This document shows, piece after piece, positions 42,490 to 52,493 of a DNA stretch of 64,000 nt. Origin of the DNA: an uncultured Prevotellaceae bacterium (GTDB taxonomy: Bacteria; Bacteroidota; Bacteroidia; Bacteroidales; Bacteroidaceae). The stretch's first letter is position 1. Each line of letters opens with the position of its first letter. Under the pieces are notes generated by a model. It was not told the origin of the DNA and searched no databases. It saw nothing but the letters and a program-made list of their open reading frames with translations. The stretch spans positions 1 to 64,000 of the forward strand of contig OMZE01000001.1 in the NCBI GenBank assembly GCA_900315455.1, written 5' to 3'. A program made the position numbers and the translations under genes.

Positions 42490-43284
42490 ATGAGTACATT
42501 TGTAATTTTCATCATAGTGCTGACCCTGGGCTACGTGCTCTATTATGCAGCCATGATAACCTTTGACCTGACAGCAAAAAAGAAGTCTGAAGCTGCCTCG
42601 GAGGAGACCATCGACGCTGATGGAGAATATGACGAAGAGGACGAGTTCGCCCCCCGGAATGTCAGCGAGAACACCACCAGTGGTGGCTTCAGTATCTCTG
42701 ACCCTGACACCTCTGACGTGGAAGAGGCACCAGAGGAAATCTCTGAGGCCGATGAACAATCATCAGAGGAAGAAATTGCTCAGCATATTGAGGAGCATGA
42801 ATACATTTCAGAGACAGAAAACACAACCGATGGTGACGTGGAAGATAGCTCAGACATCGAGGAACCCTATGAGGAGCAGCCATCCGAAGAAGATAATCCT
42901 TCTGCCGACGGTGACCAGCCAGAGGTTGCCCCCATTGACGAAAAGTCAGAGACAACTAACGATACAGACGGTGAAGACTCCATTATCACTGTAGTGAACT
43001 ATTCGGAGGAGGAACCCGCCGGCAAGCAGGAGGACGAGCCGTTCGACGAAGACAAGGCTTTTGACAAGACCCTCTTCACTCCGAAGTATGACGTGACGGA
43101 GATTGTCGCTCCTCCTGTGTCCCAGAAGATTCTGAGCCATGCCATCGAGACCAACGCTGCCATGTCCTCCATAGTGACCAGGGCCAACTGTGCAATGGAT
43201 GCCCAAGCCCTCAGCGAGGCCATGCGTCAGGGAAGCAACAACAAATATGGTATTGAGGCCACCGATGAAGTGCAAAAGTATTGA
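42490..43284 (+). CDS. Membrane-anchored highly acidic protein (TraD position)
   Basis: A 264-residue protein started at the ATG at 42490 (a GTG lies at 42481). One N-terminal membrane helix (about 2-24) is followed by nearly 150 residues dominated by Glu, Asp, Ser and Thr, without predicted structure, and a helical C-terminus from about 200. It is the first gene of the transfer operon and could be a cytoplasmic recruiting arm for basic partners. No family assigned. Confidence 0.75.
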   Translation: MSTFVIFIIVLTLGYVLYYAAMITFDLTAKKKSEAASEETIDADGEYDEEDEFAPRNVSENTTSGGFSISDPDTSDVEEAPEEISEADEQSSEEEIAQHIEEHEYISETENTTDGDVEDSSDIEEPYEEQPSEEDNPSADGDQPEVAPIDEKSETTNDTDGEDSIITVVNYSEEEPAGKQEDEPFDEDKAFDKTLFTPKYDVTEIVAPPVSQKILSHAIETNAAMSSIVTRANCAMDAQALSEAMRQGSNNKYGIEATDEVQKY

Positions 43285-43288
43285 CCCC

Positions 43289-43627
43289 ATGAAAGCAAGG
43301 CTTTTCTGTTCCCTCTTGTCGGCATTAGCCTGGCTCTCAGCTTTGGCCAAGAGCGGCTCCGTGGACTATTCGCAGGGAGCGGACGGACTTGCGGATGCCA
43401 CGGCATTCGTTGGCACGATGATGATATACACCATCGACGTGCTCTATGCCGTCGCCGCCATCGTGGTCATCGTCTCTGCCTTGCAGATATACATCAAGAT
43501 GAACAGCCACGAGGGCGACGTGACCAAGAGCATCCTCTATCTCATGGGCGGCATCCTGTTCATGATAGGAGCCATGATTGTCGCACCTGCCTTCTTCGGC
43601 TACCAAAGCATGAACTTCATTTTCTGA
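43289..43627 (+). CDS. traE: TraE-like pilin/channel protein (DUF4134), copy 1
   Basis: A 112-residue protein with a signal peptide (1-20) followed by DYSQGADGLADATA, two membrane helices (about 48-70 and 85-105) and a short charged loop NSHEGDVTK between them. This is the DUF4134/TraE design, comparable to VirB2 pilins. A second copy follows. Confidence 0.85.
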   Translation: MKARLFCSLLSALAWLSALAKSGSVDYSQGADGLADATAFVGTMMIYTIDVLYAVAAIVVIVSALQIYIKMNSHEGDVTKSILYLMGGILFMIGAMIVAPAFFGYQSMNFIF

Positions 43628-43694
43628 ATATTGTATTCGCGAACAACAATAGGAGTTAATTCACGGATTGTCTAACAAAAACCAAAAAGGACCA

Positions 43695-44087
43695 ATGAGC
43701 AAGATTTTCAAAAGTGCCATTACCTCTACGGTGAAAAGGGCAAAGGGGGTGGGAACACGCATCAAGACAGCCTTGCTGCTTGCGTGTGCCGTTCTCCTGA
43801 ACCCCATGGGAGCTTTCGCCCAGTCGCTGGCCAACACCGGCTATGAGGCGGGAACCAACGCCATGGAGGAAGTGGCCACGCAGATTGCTGCATACATCCC
43901 TTACGTGGTGAACCTCTGTTACGCCCTTGCTGGCGTCGTGGCTATTGTAGGTGCCATCAGCGTCTACATCGCCATGAACAACGAGGAGCAGGATGTCAAG
44001 AAGAAGATCATGATGGTCGTGGGTGCCTGCATCTTCCTGATTGCAGCCGCCAATGCCCTTCCTCTCTTCTTCGGTATCACCAACTAA
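43695..44087 (+). CDS. traE: TraE-like pilin/channel protein (DUF4134), copy 2
   Basis: A 130-residue protein from the ATG at 43695 (a TTG at 43668 would add nine residues). A long basic n-region precedes the signal sequence ending GAFAQ near residue 42. Then come ANTGYEAGTNAMEEVATQ, two membrane helices and the loop NNEEQDVKKK. It is a clear paralogue of the preceding gene product. The two may form a mixed pilus or channel. Confidence 0.85.
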   Translation: MSKIFKSAITSTVKRAKGVGTRIKTALLLACAVLLNPMGAFAQSLANTGYEAGTNAMEEVATQIAAYIPYVVNLCYALAGVVAIVGAISVYIAMNNEEQDVKKKIMMVVGACIFLIAAANALPLFFGITN

Positions 44088-44097
44088 CCCTCCGGCT

Positions 44098-44394
44098 ATG
44101 GCACAGGAAACGAAATCATACACGGACTACCCGATGTTCAAGGGGCTTCAGCGTCCCTTGGAGTTCATGGGCTTGCAGGGTCGCTACATCACCTGGGCGG
44201 CCATCACTGCAGCCGTGGGCATCCTTGGCTTTATGCTTGTCTATGTCTTCGCCGGTTTCATCATCGGCTTGGCCTTCGCCGTCATCTCCATCAGTTCCGG
44301 CGTGGGTCTCATCTTGGTGAAGCAGCGTCGCGGACTTCATTCCAAGAAGGCTGACAAGGGTATCTTCATCTATGCTACACTGACGAAGTTGTAA
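44098..44394 (+). CDS. traF: TraF-like protein (DUF4133), VirB3 type
   Basis: A 98-residue protein: YPMFKGLQRPLEFMGLQGRY at the N-terminus and two membrane helices (about 32-55 and 55-75), then a basic tail ending IYATLTKL. This is the standard TraF/VirB3-like protein of Bacteroidetes conjugation systems, located directly before TraG. Confidence 0.88.
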   Translation: MAQETKSYTDYPMFKGLQRPLEFMGLQGRYITWAAITAAVGILGFMLVYVFAGFIIGLAFAVISISSGVGLILVKQRRGLHSKKADKGIFIYATLTKL

Positions 44395-44479
44395 TGTGCC
44401 GTAGCCGCCGTAATCTGTCCGACGGGGGTGGTCGGAACAATCCGGTCGCCCCCGTTTCTCTAACCCAACGAAACAACCC

Positions 44480-47188
44480 ATGGCAATATATGTAATTTTA
44501 ATCATTGTCGCCATCGTCATCGGTATGGTCATTTCCATCACCACTTTCGGTACTGGCGGCAAAAGGGCGAGGATATTCAAGGACATCTACTTCTCCATCG
44601 AGGACGTGGATGGGATTGGTGTGCTCTACACCAAGACAGGTGAGTATTCAGCCATCCTTGCCATGGAGAATCCCGTGCAGAAGTTCTGTGCCGACATCGA
44701 CAGCTACTATGACTTCTCCAATCTCATGGCAGCAGTCATGGCCACCCTTGGCGATGGCTATTCCGTCCACAAGCAGGACATTTTCTGCAAGAAGACATTC
44801 CAGGGAGAGGATGATGGCAATCGTGAGTTCCTTTCCGAGAGCTACTTCCGCTATTTCGAGGGGCGTGAATACACCGACTGCACGACCTATCTCACCATCA
44901 CGCAGGAAAACAAGAAAAGCCGTCTTTTCAGTTTCGACAACAGGAAGTGGAATGAGTTCCTTGTCAAGATCAACAAGGTCAGGGACCAGCTCCGTGACCG
45001 TGGTGTCAACTCTGTCTTCCTGGACAAAGAGGCAATCAAGGAATACGCCGACCGCTTCCTTGCCCAGAATTTTACCGACAGGCATGTGTCGCTGAACAAT
45101 TTCAACGTCAAGGATGACAACATTGGTATTGGGATGAGGAAGTTCAAGGTCTTCAGCCTTGTCGATGTTGATAGCATCATCCTGCCATCCCTTGTCAGGC
45201 CATATGCCAATATCGAGGTTAACAACATCTCAATGCCCGTGGACTTGATGTCGCTTGTCGGCGACATCCCCGGTGTGCAGTCCGTGGTCTTCAACCAGGT
45301 CATCTTCATCCCCAACCAGAAACAGGAGATGAACAAACTTGCCAAGAAGAAGAACCGCCATGCCTCGATGCCTAACCCCAGCAACCAGATTGCCGTGGAG
45401 GACATCAAAAAGGTGGAGGAACTGATTGCGAGGGAGAACAAGCAGCTTGTCTATTGCCATTTCAACCTCATTGTTACGACCGATGCCGACGCAGACCTTC
45501 AGAAATGCACCAACCATCTGGAGAACGCATTCGGGCGTATCGGTATCCACATCAGCCAGCGTGCCTACAACCAGTTGGAGTTGTTCGTCAACTCCTTCCC
45601 GGGCAATTGCTATGGCCTGAACCCAGAGTATGACCGCTTCCTCACTTTGAGTGATGCGGCCAGTTGCTTGATGTACAAGGAGCGGATGACCAAGAGCGAG
45701 GATACCCCGTTGAAGGTCTATTACACCGACCGTCAGGGTGTGCCCGTCGCCATCGACATCAGCGGCAAGGAAGGCAAGGAGAAGTTGACAGACAACTCGA
45801 ACTTCTTCTGTCTTGGCCCAAGCGGCAGTGGCAAGTCCTTTTCAATGAACAGCATGCTGCGCCAGCTGTGGGAACAGGATACTGATGTGGTCATTGTAGA
45901 TACGGGCGATTCCTATAAGGGACTCTGCGAGTATGTCGGTGGCAAGTATGTCAGTTATACAGAGGAGAACCCCATCACCATGAATCCCTTCCGCATCCAG
46001 CGTGAGGAGCTGAACGTGGAGAAGATAGGTTTCCTGAAGAATCTCATCATGCTCATCTGGAAAGGCAGTGGCGGTACCGTCAGCAAGACCGAGGACCAGC
46101 TCATCGAGCAGGTCATCACGGAGTACTATGATGTCTATTTTCATGGCTTCAACGGCTACAATGTCTCGCAAAGGGATGCCTTGCACAAGAGGTTCCTCAT
46201 CGATGCCATCACCCAGGGCAGTTTGACAGACACCAATGAGGATGTCGAGAGGGATATAGACAACCGCATCAAGGTGATGGAAAGGCGCAGGAAAGCCCTT
46301 AAAGTCAAGGAGCTTTCGTTCAACTCTTTCTTTGAGTACAGCACCCAGCGCATTCCCTATATCTGTAGTGAGAACAGGATTGTGGGTGTGGACATATCCA
46401 ACTATAACTATAGCCTGGGGAACTTCTACCGTGGTGGCAAGTATGAGCGCACCTTGAATGAGAACATCGACACGACGCTCTTTGAGGAGACCTTCATTAT
46501 CTTCGAGATTGACAACATCAAGAACGACACGACCCTTTTCCCTTTGGTAACGCTCATCATCATGGATGTGTTCATCCAGAAAATGCGTATAAAAAAGAAT
46601 CGAAAGGTGTTGGTCATCGAGGAGGCGTGGAAAGCCGTCGCTTCTCCCATGATGGCCGAATACATCAAGTACCTTTACAAGACCGCCCGGAAGTTTTGGG
46701 CAATGGTCGGCGTTGTCACGCAGGAGTTGGAGGACATCATCGGCAGTCCCATTGTCAAGGAGGCCATCATCAACAATTCCGATATCATTATGCTACTCGA
46801 CCAGGGCAAGTTCAAGGAACGCTTTGATGACATCAAGGCTGTTCTTGGCCTGACTGATGTGGAGTGCCGGAAGATCTTTACCATCAACCGCCTGGAGAAC
46901 AAGGAGGGACGTGCATTCTTCCGTGAGGTTTTCATCCGTCGCGGCCTTGTCAGTGATGTCTTCGGTGTCGAGGAACCGAGGGAATGCTATATGACCTACA
47001 CGACAGAACGGGCAGAGAAGGAAGCCCTGAAGCTCTACAAGCAGGAGCTGCGGTGTGACCACCAGCACGCTATCGAGGCATACTGCCGTGACTGGGAACT
47101 CTCTGGCATCAGCAAGTCTTTGGCGTTTGCCCAAAAGGTGAACCAGTCAGGGCATGTGCTTAACTACATATCAAAAGGGAAAAAATGA
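44480..47188 (+). CDS. traG: TraG conjugation ATPase (VirB4-like)
   Basis: A 902-residue protein. One N-terminal membrane helix (2-22), a TraG N-terminal domain to about 400, then the ATPase with Walker A GPSGSGKS near residue 447 and Walker B VLVIEEAWK near 709, followed by TQELEDI and RFDDIKAVLGL. It energises assembly of the type IV secretion channel. The next gene's ATG overlaps its stop. Confidence 0.95.
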   Translation: MAIYVILIIVAIVIGMVISITTFGTGGKRARIFKDIYFSIEDVDGIGVLYTKTGEYSAILAMENPVQKFCADIDSYYDFSNLMAAVMATLGDGYSVHKQDIFCKKTFQGEDDGNREFLSESYFRYFEGREYTDCTTYLTITQENKKSRLFSFDNRKWNEFLVKINKVRDQLRDRGVNSVFLDKEAIKEYADRFLAQNFTDRHVSLNNFNVKDDNIGIGMRKFKVFSLVDVDSIILPSLVRPYANIEVNNISMPVDLMSLVGDIPGVQSVVFNQVIFIPNQKQEMNKLAKKKNRHASMPNPSNQIAVEDIKKVEELIARENKQLVYCHFNLIVTTDADADLQKCTNHLENAFGRIGIHISQRAYNQLELFVNSFPGNCYGLNPEYDRFLTLSDAASCLMYKERMTKSEDTPLKVYYTDRQGVPVAIDISGKEGKEKLTDNSNFFCLGPSGSGKSFSMNSMLRQLWEQDTDVVIVDTGDSYKGLCEYVGGKYVSYTEENPITMNPFRIQREELNVEKIGFLKNLIMLIWKGSGGTVSKTEDQLIEQVITEYYDVYFHGFNGYNVSQRDALHKRFLIDAITQGSLTDTNEDVERDIDNRIKVMERRRKALKVKELSFNSFFEYSTQRIPYICSENRIVGVDISNYNYSLGNFYRGGKYERTLNENIDTTLFEETFIIFEIDNIKNDTTLFPLVTLIIMDVFIQKMRIKKNRKVLVIEEAWKAVASPMMAEYIKYLYKTARKFWAMVGVVTQELEDIIGSPIVKEAIINNSDIIMLLDQGKFKERFDDIKAVLGLTDVECRKIFTINRLENKEGRAFFREVFIRRGLVSDVFGVEEPRECYMTYTTERAEKEALKLYKQELRCDHQHAIEAYCRDWELSGISKSLAFAQKVNQSGHVLNYISKGKK

Positions 47189-49797
47189 AGAGTTTGAAAG
47201 TCATAATAATCTTGATACTTACCTTGGCAGGACTATTTCCTGTCAGGGCACAGTACTATAGTATCAATGTCGATTATGGCACGATGGCTGCGATGTCGGA
47301 AGCATTCACCACCGAGGCGGCTATGGAAGCCCTTCATAATGAGAACCTGCAGAAGATTCGTGACAGCTACAAGGCTGCCGAATTGGCCAGTGCCGGAATT
47401 TTCTCCTCCAAGTACCTCGACCGCAAGGCGCTCACCAGTCTCAACCTGTGGGATGACCGCAGGGAGAACTATTACTACAACCGCATTTACAAGATTGTCT
47501 CGCGGCGCATCATTCCCAAGATGGTCGTCTGTGCTCAGCTGATGGTTGAAGACCCTTCAACCGCCCTCTATTGGGGCAGCTATCTGCTGAAGACCACGGA
47601 GGATGTGAAGTCCTTGTGCCAGCAGTTCGAGAATATCGTGACCAACAGTACCCTCAGTTTCAACGACATCGCCTTTCTTGAGATTTCCGAGAACCTGAAG
47701 GCCATTTTCAACCTCGCCAACCTTGGGGGCATCGACTGGAAGGAACTGCTGGAGCACCTTGGGGATGACATAGAGGATGCCTTTACCGAGGACAATCTCA
47801 AAGATGACCTCGACAACCTCATCAACAAGGGTGTCGGGATGGCCCAGGCTGGTTTCAGCAACGGTGTTGACCAGCTCCTGCAAGGCACCAATTTCGGTGG
47901 CACGTTCATGGAGAAGCTGGGCAGTGTCATCACCCTCGCCGACAATATCAAAAGCATGTATGACCAGTACAAGGACTTGTCGGCCACCCAGGTCATCACT
48001 GCCGTCATAGGACAGGATAACATCAACAGCCTGTTCAAACTCAGTGACTACAACCTGACTCGGTGGATTGATGACTATGCTTCAGCCGCCCAGGGCAGCT
48101 ACTACACACAGCGGGTGTATATCTATCGCAGTGATGCAGGTTCGGAAATCCTCTGTAACTATTATCCACCCATGGATGAGAACAGTATCCTCTATGGTGC
48201 GGAGTGGTATCGCATCAGCACCACCGACCCGTATTTCACCCCCAGTACTGCACAGTACGAAACCGCCTTACACAACTCTGAGGGTTATGCAGGATGGAGC
48301 CGTGACAGGGTGAGCCAGCTCAATGCGGGCAATGACGGCAACACCTACACCATGAACCAGTCCTGCCTCTCCTACACTTTGAGAAAGAGCAAGAGCGGAC
48401 AGTACGGTAAGGCTTATGCCTACAGCATACAGGCCACGAAGTCATGGAATGTCAGGGAGGAGGTCTATGAGGAGGTCTTTGACAGCTACAGCATGGACTG
48501 GAACACTTTCATGGCACAGATGAACGCCCGTCTTGCCCAGTACAATGCCAATGGCGACCATCAGGAGATTGGCAGTCCGGAAGACCTGGATGAGTATATC
48601 GCCACCCATCCATCGGAGTCCAACTACACCTATTACATCGGTTACGATGAACGAAGCTACTACCAGGCAGCCAATGCCCAGAGAGTGGCCGGCGCGGCAT
48701 CCGCCACCTTCAGCATCACCTGCCATGAAGGCGGTTTGTTGGGCAAGGGAAGCACCACCTACAAATGTGGTGACTGTGGTGGCAGTCCCAGCAGCCACAC
48801 CAAGCAATGCTCGATGTATACGACACTGAGCCAAAGCTCTTCTTTCGACACCAGCGGCCTACAGTCCCAGCTCACTCAGTTGCAGCAGGAAGCCGCCAGT
48901 CTTCAAGGACAGATCGACGTGCTCAACAAGGAGAACAGTGACATCCTCCGTCATATGTCACAGGCATCCACCACCGAGGAGTATTACCAGCTTCAGGCCA
49001 CCTACAATGCCAACAAAGAGAAAATCAAGGAACTCCAGGTGCAGTTGGATGCTGTGAACCAGAAAATCACCGAGACGAGGAACGCCATCGCCGAGGCAGA
49101 GGAAGGAGAGAGTGCGGAGACCGACGACTACAACCGAATTCCCCAGCTGATGAAGACGATGGAGGATGCCTACGGCATCAGTTGGACGGATAACGGCTCA
49201 TGGACGGGCTACACCTTCATACGCAACGGCACTGTCGGCAGCGTCAAGGGAACGGTCACTTTCAAGGCCACCGTCTCCATTGCCCGAAAGCCGAAGTATT
49301 TTCTGGGAATCAAGATACACCGTGCCATAGTCCAGATTGATTGGGAACTTGTCAGCACTTGGAGCGATTCTTCTGTTGCCGAGGTCATGGAACTCGACCC
49401 GTCGAAGAGCGACGAGGAGAACGCAGCCATCGTCAACAGAAGACTGAGTGAGTTGGCGCAGGAACATCCTTCCTGCACTGTCACCGTGGAATACGCCAAG
49501 CAGCCCGGCATCGAGACAGAGGACACCGAAGGCGTCCGGCATCTTCTATTGGCAAGCGACCGCCTGGAGATAGCCCGTGGCATCGAGGCACGTCTGGCGA
49601 GAATCTACACCGACCTTGTCATGATTGAGAAGTTCCTCCATTACAAGCATACCGTCAGGGACTGGATTCACGACCTCATCCCTAAGCTCAATGCCGACAA
49701 AGACCGCAAGATGAACATCGCTGAGCAAAGCCGCCGGCGTTGGATGCACAACGGAGGCAGCAGCTATTATGCGGACGAGGACGACGAACAACCCTGA
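47185..49797 (+). CDS. Large secreted conjugation-associated protein with coiled coil
   Basis: An 870-residue protein with a signal peptide (1-22). The first 290 residues are helical, the middle has a Tyr/Ser/Gly-rich beta region, and near residue 525-545 there is a Cys/His cluster (CHEGG, KCGDCGG, KQC) like a small metal-binding knuckle. Residues about 553-645 form a coiled coil (LQSQLTQLQQEAASLQGQID). It lies between TraG and the TraI position. No function assigned; size suggests a pilus-tip, stalk or surface-contact role. Confidence 0.75.
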   Translation: MKSLKVIIILILTLAGLFPVRAQYYSINVDYGTMAAMSEAFTTEAAMEALHNENLQKIRDSYKAAELASAGIFSSKYLDRKALTSLNLWDDRRENYYYNRIYKIVSRRIIPKMVVCAQLMVEDPSTALYWGSYLLKTTEDVKSLCQQFENIVTNSTLSFNDIAFLEISENLKAIFNLANLGGIDWKELLEHLGDDIEDAFTEDNLKDDLDNLINKGVGMAQAGFSNGVDQLLQGTNFGGTFMEKLGSVITLADNIKSMYDQYKDLSATQVITAVIGQDNINSLFKLSDYNLTRWIDDYASAAQGSYYTQRVYIYRSDAGSEILCNYYPPMDENSILYGAEWYRISTTDPYFTPSTAQYETALHNSEGYAGWSRDRVSQLNAGNDGNTYTMNQSCLSYTLRKSKSGQYGKAYAYSIQATKSWNVREEVYEEVFDSYSMDWNTFMAQMNARLAQYNANGDHQEIGSPEDLDEYIATHPSESNYTYYIGYDERSYYQAANAQRVAGAASATFSITCHEGGLLGKGSTTYKCGDCGGSPSSHTKQCSMYTTLSQSSSFDTSGLQSQLTQLQQEAASLQGQIDVLNKENSDILRHMSQASTTEEYYQLQATYNANKEKIKELQVQLDAVNQKITETRNAIAEAEEGESAETDDYNRIPQLMKTMEDAYGISWTDNGSWTGYTFIRNGTVGSVKGTVTFKATVSIARKPKYFLGIKIHRAIVQIDWELVSTWSDSSVAEVMELDPSKSDEENAAIVNRRLSELAQEHPSCTVTVEYAKQPGIETEDTEGVRHLLLASDRLEIARGIEARLARIYTDLVMIEKFLHYKHTVRDWIHDLIPKLNADKDRKMNIAEQSRRRWMHNGGSSYYADEDDEQP

Positions 49798-49813
49798 TAG
49801 AAATACCAGTAAT

Positions 49814-50587
49814 ATGAGTAATACGGATAATACAAGAAATATAACATTTGGCTGGATGATGATTCGGTCCTTGCTGTTGCTGTGTCTGTTTGTGTCCTTC
49901 ACAGGACAGGCCGAGGCGCAGATTGTCCCGAGAGACATCCCCACCATAGAGGCATACATCAATGACCACAAGACGCAGCGCAGCATCCTCCTTGCCCGTG
50001 CCACGTTGGAGGAGAGCAACGCCCTCCTGCACAAGGCCAGCAAGGTCACGAACCGTGAGTACCGGGACATCAACATAGAGCTGGACAAGTACACCCGTGC
50101 CTTTGACATCATCGACTTGGTGTACAGCACGGTCAGCACCGGCTTCAATGTCTATCGCACCTACGATAATGTGTCGGAGAAAATCGGCAAGTACAGGGGG
50201 ATGCTCGAAGAGTACAACGACAAGATTCTGCGTCGCGGACGCATCGAGAGTGCCGACACCTTGCTTCTTGCCGTCAACAGGAGAGCCATCGTCAACCTGG
50301 CTGGGGAGTGCCAGAACCTCTATTCTGCCGTCTGTGTCCTCGCCGCCTACGCCAGCGGCAAGGTCTGCTGCACCACGGCGTCCCTGATGCTGATGATTGA
50401 CAACATCAACAAGTCGCTTGACCGCATCAAGGACATCGTGAACAGTGCCTATTACCAGACCTGGAAATTCATCAAGGCGCGGACGAGCTACTGGAAGTCC
50501 GAGGTTTACCGCTCCAAGACCGTCAGACAGATGGCCACCGAAGCCCTTGACCGTTGGATGAGGGCTGGAAACATACTGGATTACTAA
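49814..50587 (+). CDS. TraI-position secreted conjugation protein
   Basis: A 257-residue protein from the ATG at 49814 (an ATG at 49769 overlaps the previous gene). A signal peptide ends near GQAEAQ (residue 36). The mature part is almost wholly helical with LVYSTVSTGFNVYRTYDNVSEKI and YWKSEVYRSKTVRQM. Its length and helical nature correspond to TraI/DUF4141-type proteins in this operon position (VirB5-like), but the family match is not firm. Confidence 0.7.
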   Translation: MSNTDNTRNITFGWMMIRSLLLLCLFVSFTGQAEAQIVPRDIPTIEAYINDHKTQRSILLARATLEESNALLHKASKVTNREYRDINIELDKYTRAFDIIDLVYSTVSTGFNVYRTYDNVSEKIGKYRGMLEEYNDKILRRGRIESADTLLLAVNRRAIVNLAGECQNLYSAVCVLAAYASGKVCCTTASLMLMIDNINKSLDRIKDIVNSAYYQTWKFIKARTSYWKSEVYRSKTVRQMATEALDRWMRAGNILDY

Positions 50588-50606
50588 ATGATAAGGAGGA
50601 ATGACA

Positions 50607-51338
50607 ATGAGATACTGTTTTTTGTTTTTCATAATTAGTTCATTATTTGTTGAGACCGCAGCCCAGACCATGACCTTCAATCACGACGATTCCAAGCAGA
50701 ATCAGATACAGGTCATGGAACTGGGTGCAGGCGCTTTGACTCCCGAAGTGTACTATACAGTCACCCACAAGAAGTACAAGGATGGTGCAAAGGCAGCCAC
50801 ATCCGTCAAAAACACCTTGCGCATTGCTACCAACACCTCTTCCATCCCGCAGGTGGAGTATGCCGACAGCATACAAGCCGATATGGAGAGCCGTGCCAAG
50901 GTCGAGGCAGCCAATATGGCCGACCGTCAGGTGGACCTGGCATGGGTCACAGAGGGCAGCAAGATTGAGGGCAAGCTCCTTGTCTTCAAGAACAACATCA
51001 ATGCCCTCCAAGGCAAGGCCAAAAATAATGAGATAACTGGATGGACGGAGTTAGGCCGGATGTTCGACTTCGCCATCAAGACCATACGTCAGGCATATAT
51101 GCCCAACAGCGAGCGTCAGAAGCAGTACCTCGCCATCTACGAGGAGATTGTCAAAAGCAACGACAACCTCCTGCTGAGGGTGCGCTTCCTGACCACCAAG
51201 AACCAGGCCGACCACCTCGTACAAGCCATGTCGCGCTTCCAGCACCGCGTCGGCGAGAATGCCACCGCAGGCTACAACCGTTGGCGCGATGCCGCCAACG
51301 AGGGCAGCGGACGGCGTGTGTCAACCCCTAATCCCTAA
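50607..51338 (+). CDS. Secreted conjugation protein between TraI and TraJ positions
   Basis: A 243-residue protein. The ATG at 50607 is preferred because AAGGAGGA (50593-50600), a rare clear Shine-Dalgarno sequence here, is six bases upstream; the ATG at 50601 is adjacent to it. Signal peptide 1-20, then a helical mature region. From memory it resembles the DUF5045 type of conjugation-associated proteins; this is a low-certainty match. Confidence 0.7.
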   Translation: MRYCFLFFIISSLFVETAAQTMTFNHDDSKQNQIQVMELGAGALTPEVYYTVTHKKYKDGAKAATSVKNTLRIATNTSSIPQVEYADSIQADMESRAKVEAANMADRQVDLAWVTEGSKIEGKLLVFKNNINALQGKAKNNEITGWTELGRMFDFAIKTIRQAYMPNSERQKQYLAIYEEIVKSNDNLLLRVRFLTTKNQADHLVQAMSRFQHRVGENATAGYNRWRDAANEGSGRRVSTPNP

Positions 51339-51350
51339 ACATAAAGACAG

Positions 51351-52475
51351 ATGGATAACGACAGCACAGCAGTAGATTTCGGTATCAACCTCCTTGAAGA
51401 GGAGATTGACGACGTGATATTCAGAACGAATGAGTTCCTGACCGATGCCACGTTCACTGGCGGTCAGGGGCCGTTCTGGTGGATTCTCCAGATGTCCATG
51501 GCCTTGGCCGGACTCTTCGCCATCATCGTCTGTGCACACATGGCATACAAGATGATGGTCAGGCATGAGCCGTTGGATGTGATGAAACTCTTCAAGCCTT
51601 TGGTGGTGAGCATCGTCCTCTGTTGGTGGTACCCACCTTCAGACACGGGCATTGCCGGAGGCAGCAGCACCTGGTGCGCCCTCGATTTCCTCAGCTACAT
51701 CCCCAACGCCATCGGCAGCTACACCCATGACCTCTATGAGGCAGAGGCGGCGCAGGTGGAGGACAGGATGCAGGACGTGCAGCAGCTCATGTACCAGTTG
51801 GGCGATGAAGCCGCCGACCCCATGTCAACCATCAAGGCAGCAAGCAACGCTGTCAGTGCCTTGCTCACGCAGAGCAGCGTGCAGGATGTTACCGATGCCG
51901 ATGCTGCCGCCGAGGATGAGAAGAACATTGTCAAGGCGGAGATGACCAGTACGACCGCCGGACTGGTGATGCTGGCCGACAAGATCATCATGCTGATAGC
52001 GTTGATTACATTCCGTATCGGATGGTGGGGAACGATATACTGTCAGCAGATTCTCTTGGGTATGCTCACCATTTTTGGGCCGATACAGTGGGCTTTCTCC
52101 CTGTTGCCGAAATGGGAGGGGGCCTGGGCAAAGTGGATTATACGCTATCTCACCGTCCATTTCTATGGTGCGATGCTCTACTTCGTTGGCTTCTATGTCC
52201 TACTTCTCTTTGATATAGTCATCAACATACAGTACAACGACCTTGCGGCGGTCACGGCTACCGACGAGACGGTGGTCAACTACTTGCAGAACGCTTTCTT
52301 CTCGGCAGGCTATCTGATGGCTGCCAGCGTGGTGGCCTTGAAGTGCCTGAACCTTGTTCCCGACCTTGCCGCATGGATGATTCCTGAGGGCGACACCGCC
52401 TTCTCCACCCGTAGCTTCGGCGAGGGCATCGCCACCTCCATGCGTCAGTCAGCTGGCCGATTGGTGGGTATCTAA
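51351..52475 (+). CDS. traJ: TraJ inner-membrane channel protein (VirB6-like)
   Basis: A 374-residue polytopic membrane protein. Hydrophobic helices at about 40-65, 80-95, 205-230, 240-260, 270-300 and 325-345. TIFGPIQWAFSLLPKWEGAW is the conserved TraJ signature. It forms part of the inner-membrane channel of the transfer apparatus. Confidence 0.9.
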   Translation: MDNDSTAVDFGINLLEEEIDDVIFRTNEFLTDATFTGGQGPFWWILQMSMALAGLFAIIVCAHMAYKMMVRHEPLDVMKLFKPLVVSIVLCWWYPPSDTGIAGGSSTWCALDFLSYIPNAIGSYTHDLYEAEAAQVEDRMQDVQQLMYQLGDEAADPMSTIKAASNAVSALLTQSSVQDVTDADAAAEDEKNIVKAEMTSTTAGLVMLADKIIMLIALITFRIGWWGTIYCQQILLGMLTIFGPIQWAFSLLPKWEGAWAKWIIRYLTVHFYGAMLYFVGFYVLLLFDIVINIQYNDLAAVTATDETVVNYLQNAFFSAGYLMAASVVALKCLNLVPDLAAWMIPEGDTAFSTRSFGEGIATSMRQSAGRLVGI

Positions 52476-52493
52476 CATCAACAATAAGAACCA

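Noticed and set aside
49688-50680. Open frame of 330 codons on the minus strand
   Set aside because: Opposite the end of one secreted tra protein, all of the next and the start of a third; composition and motifs support the plus-strand genes.
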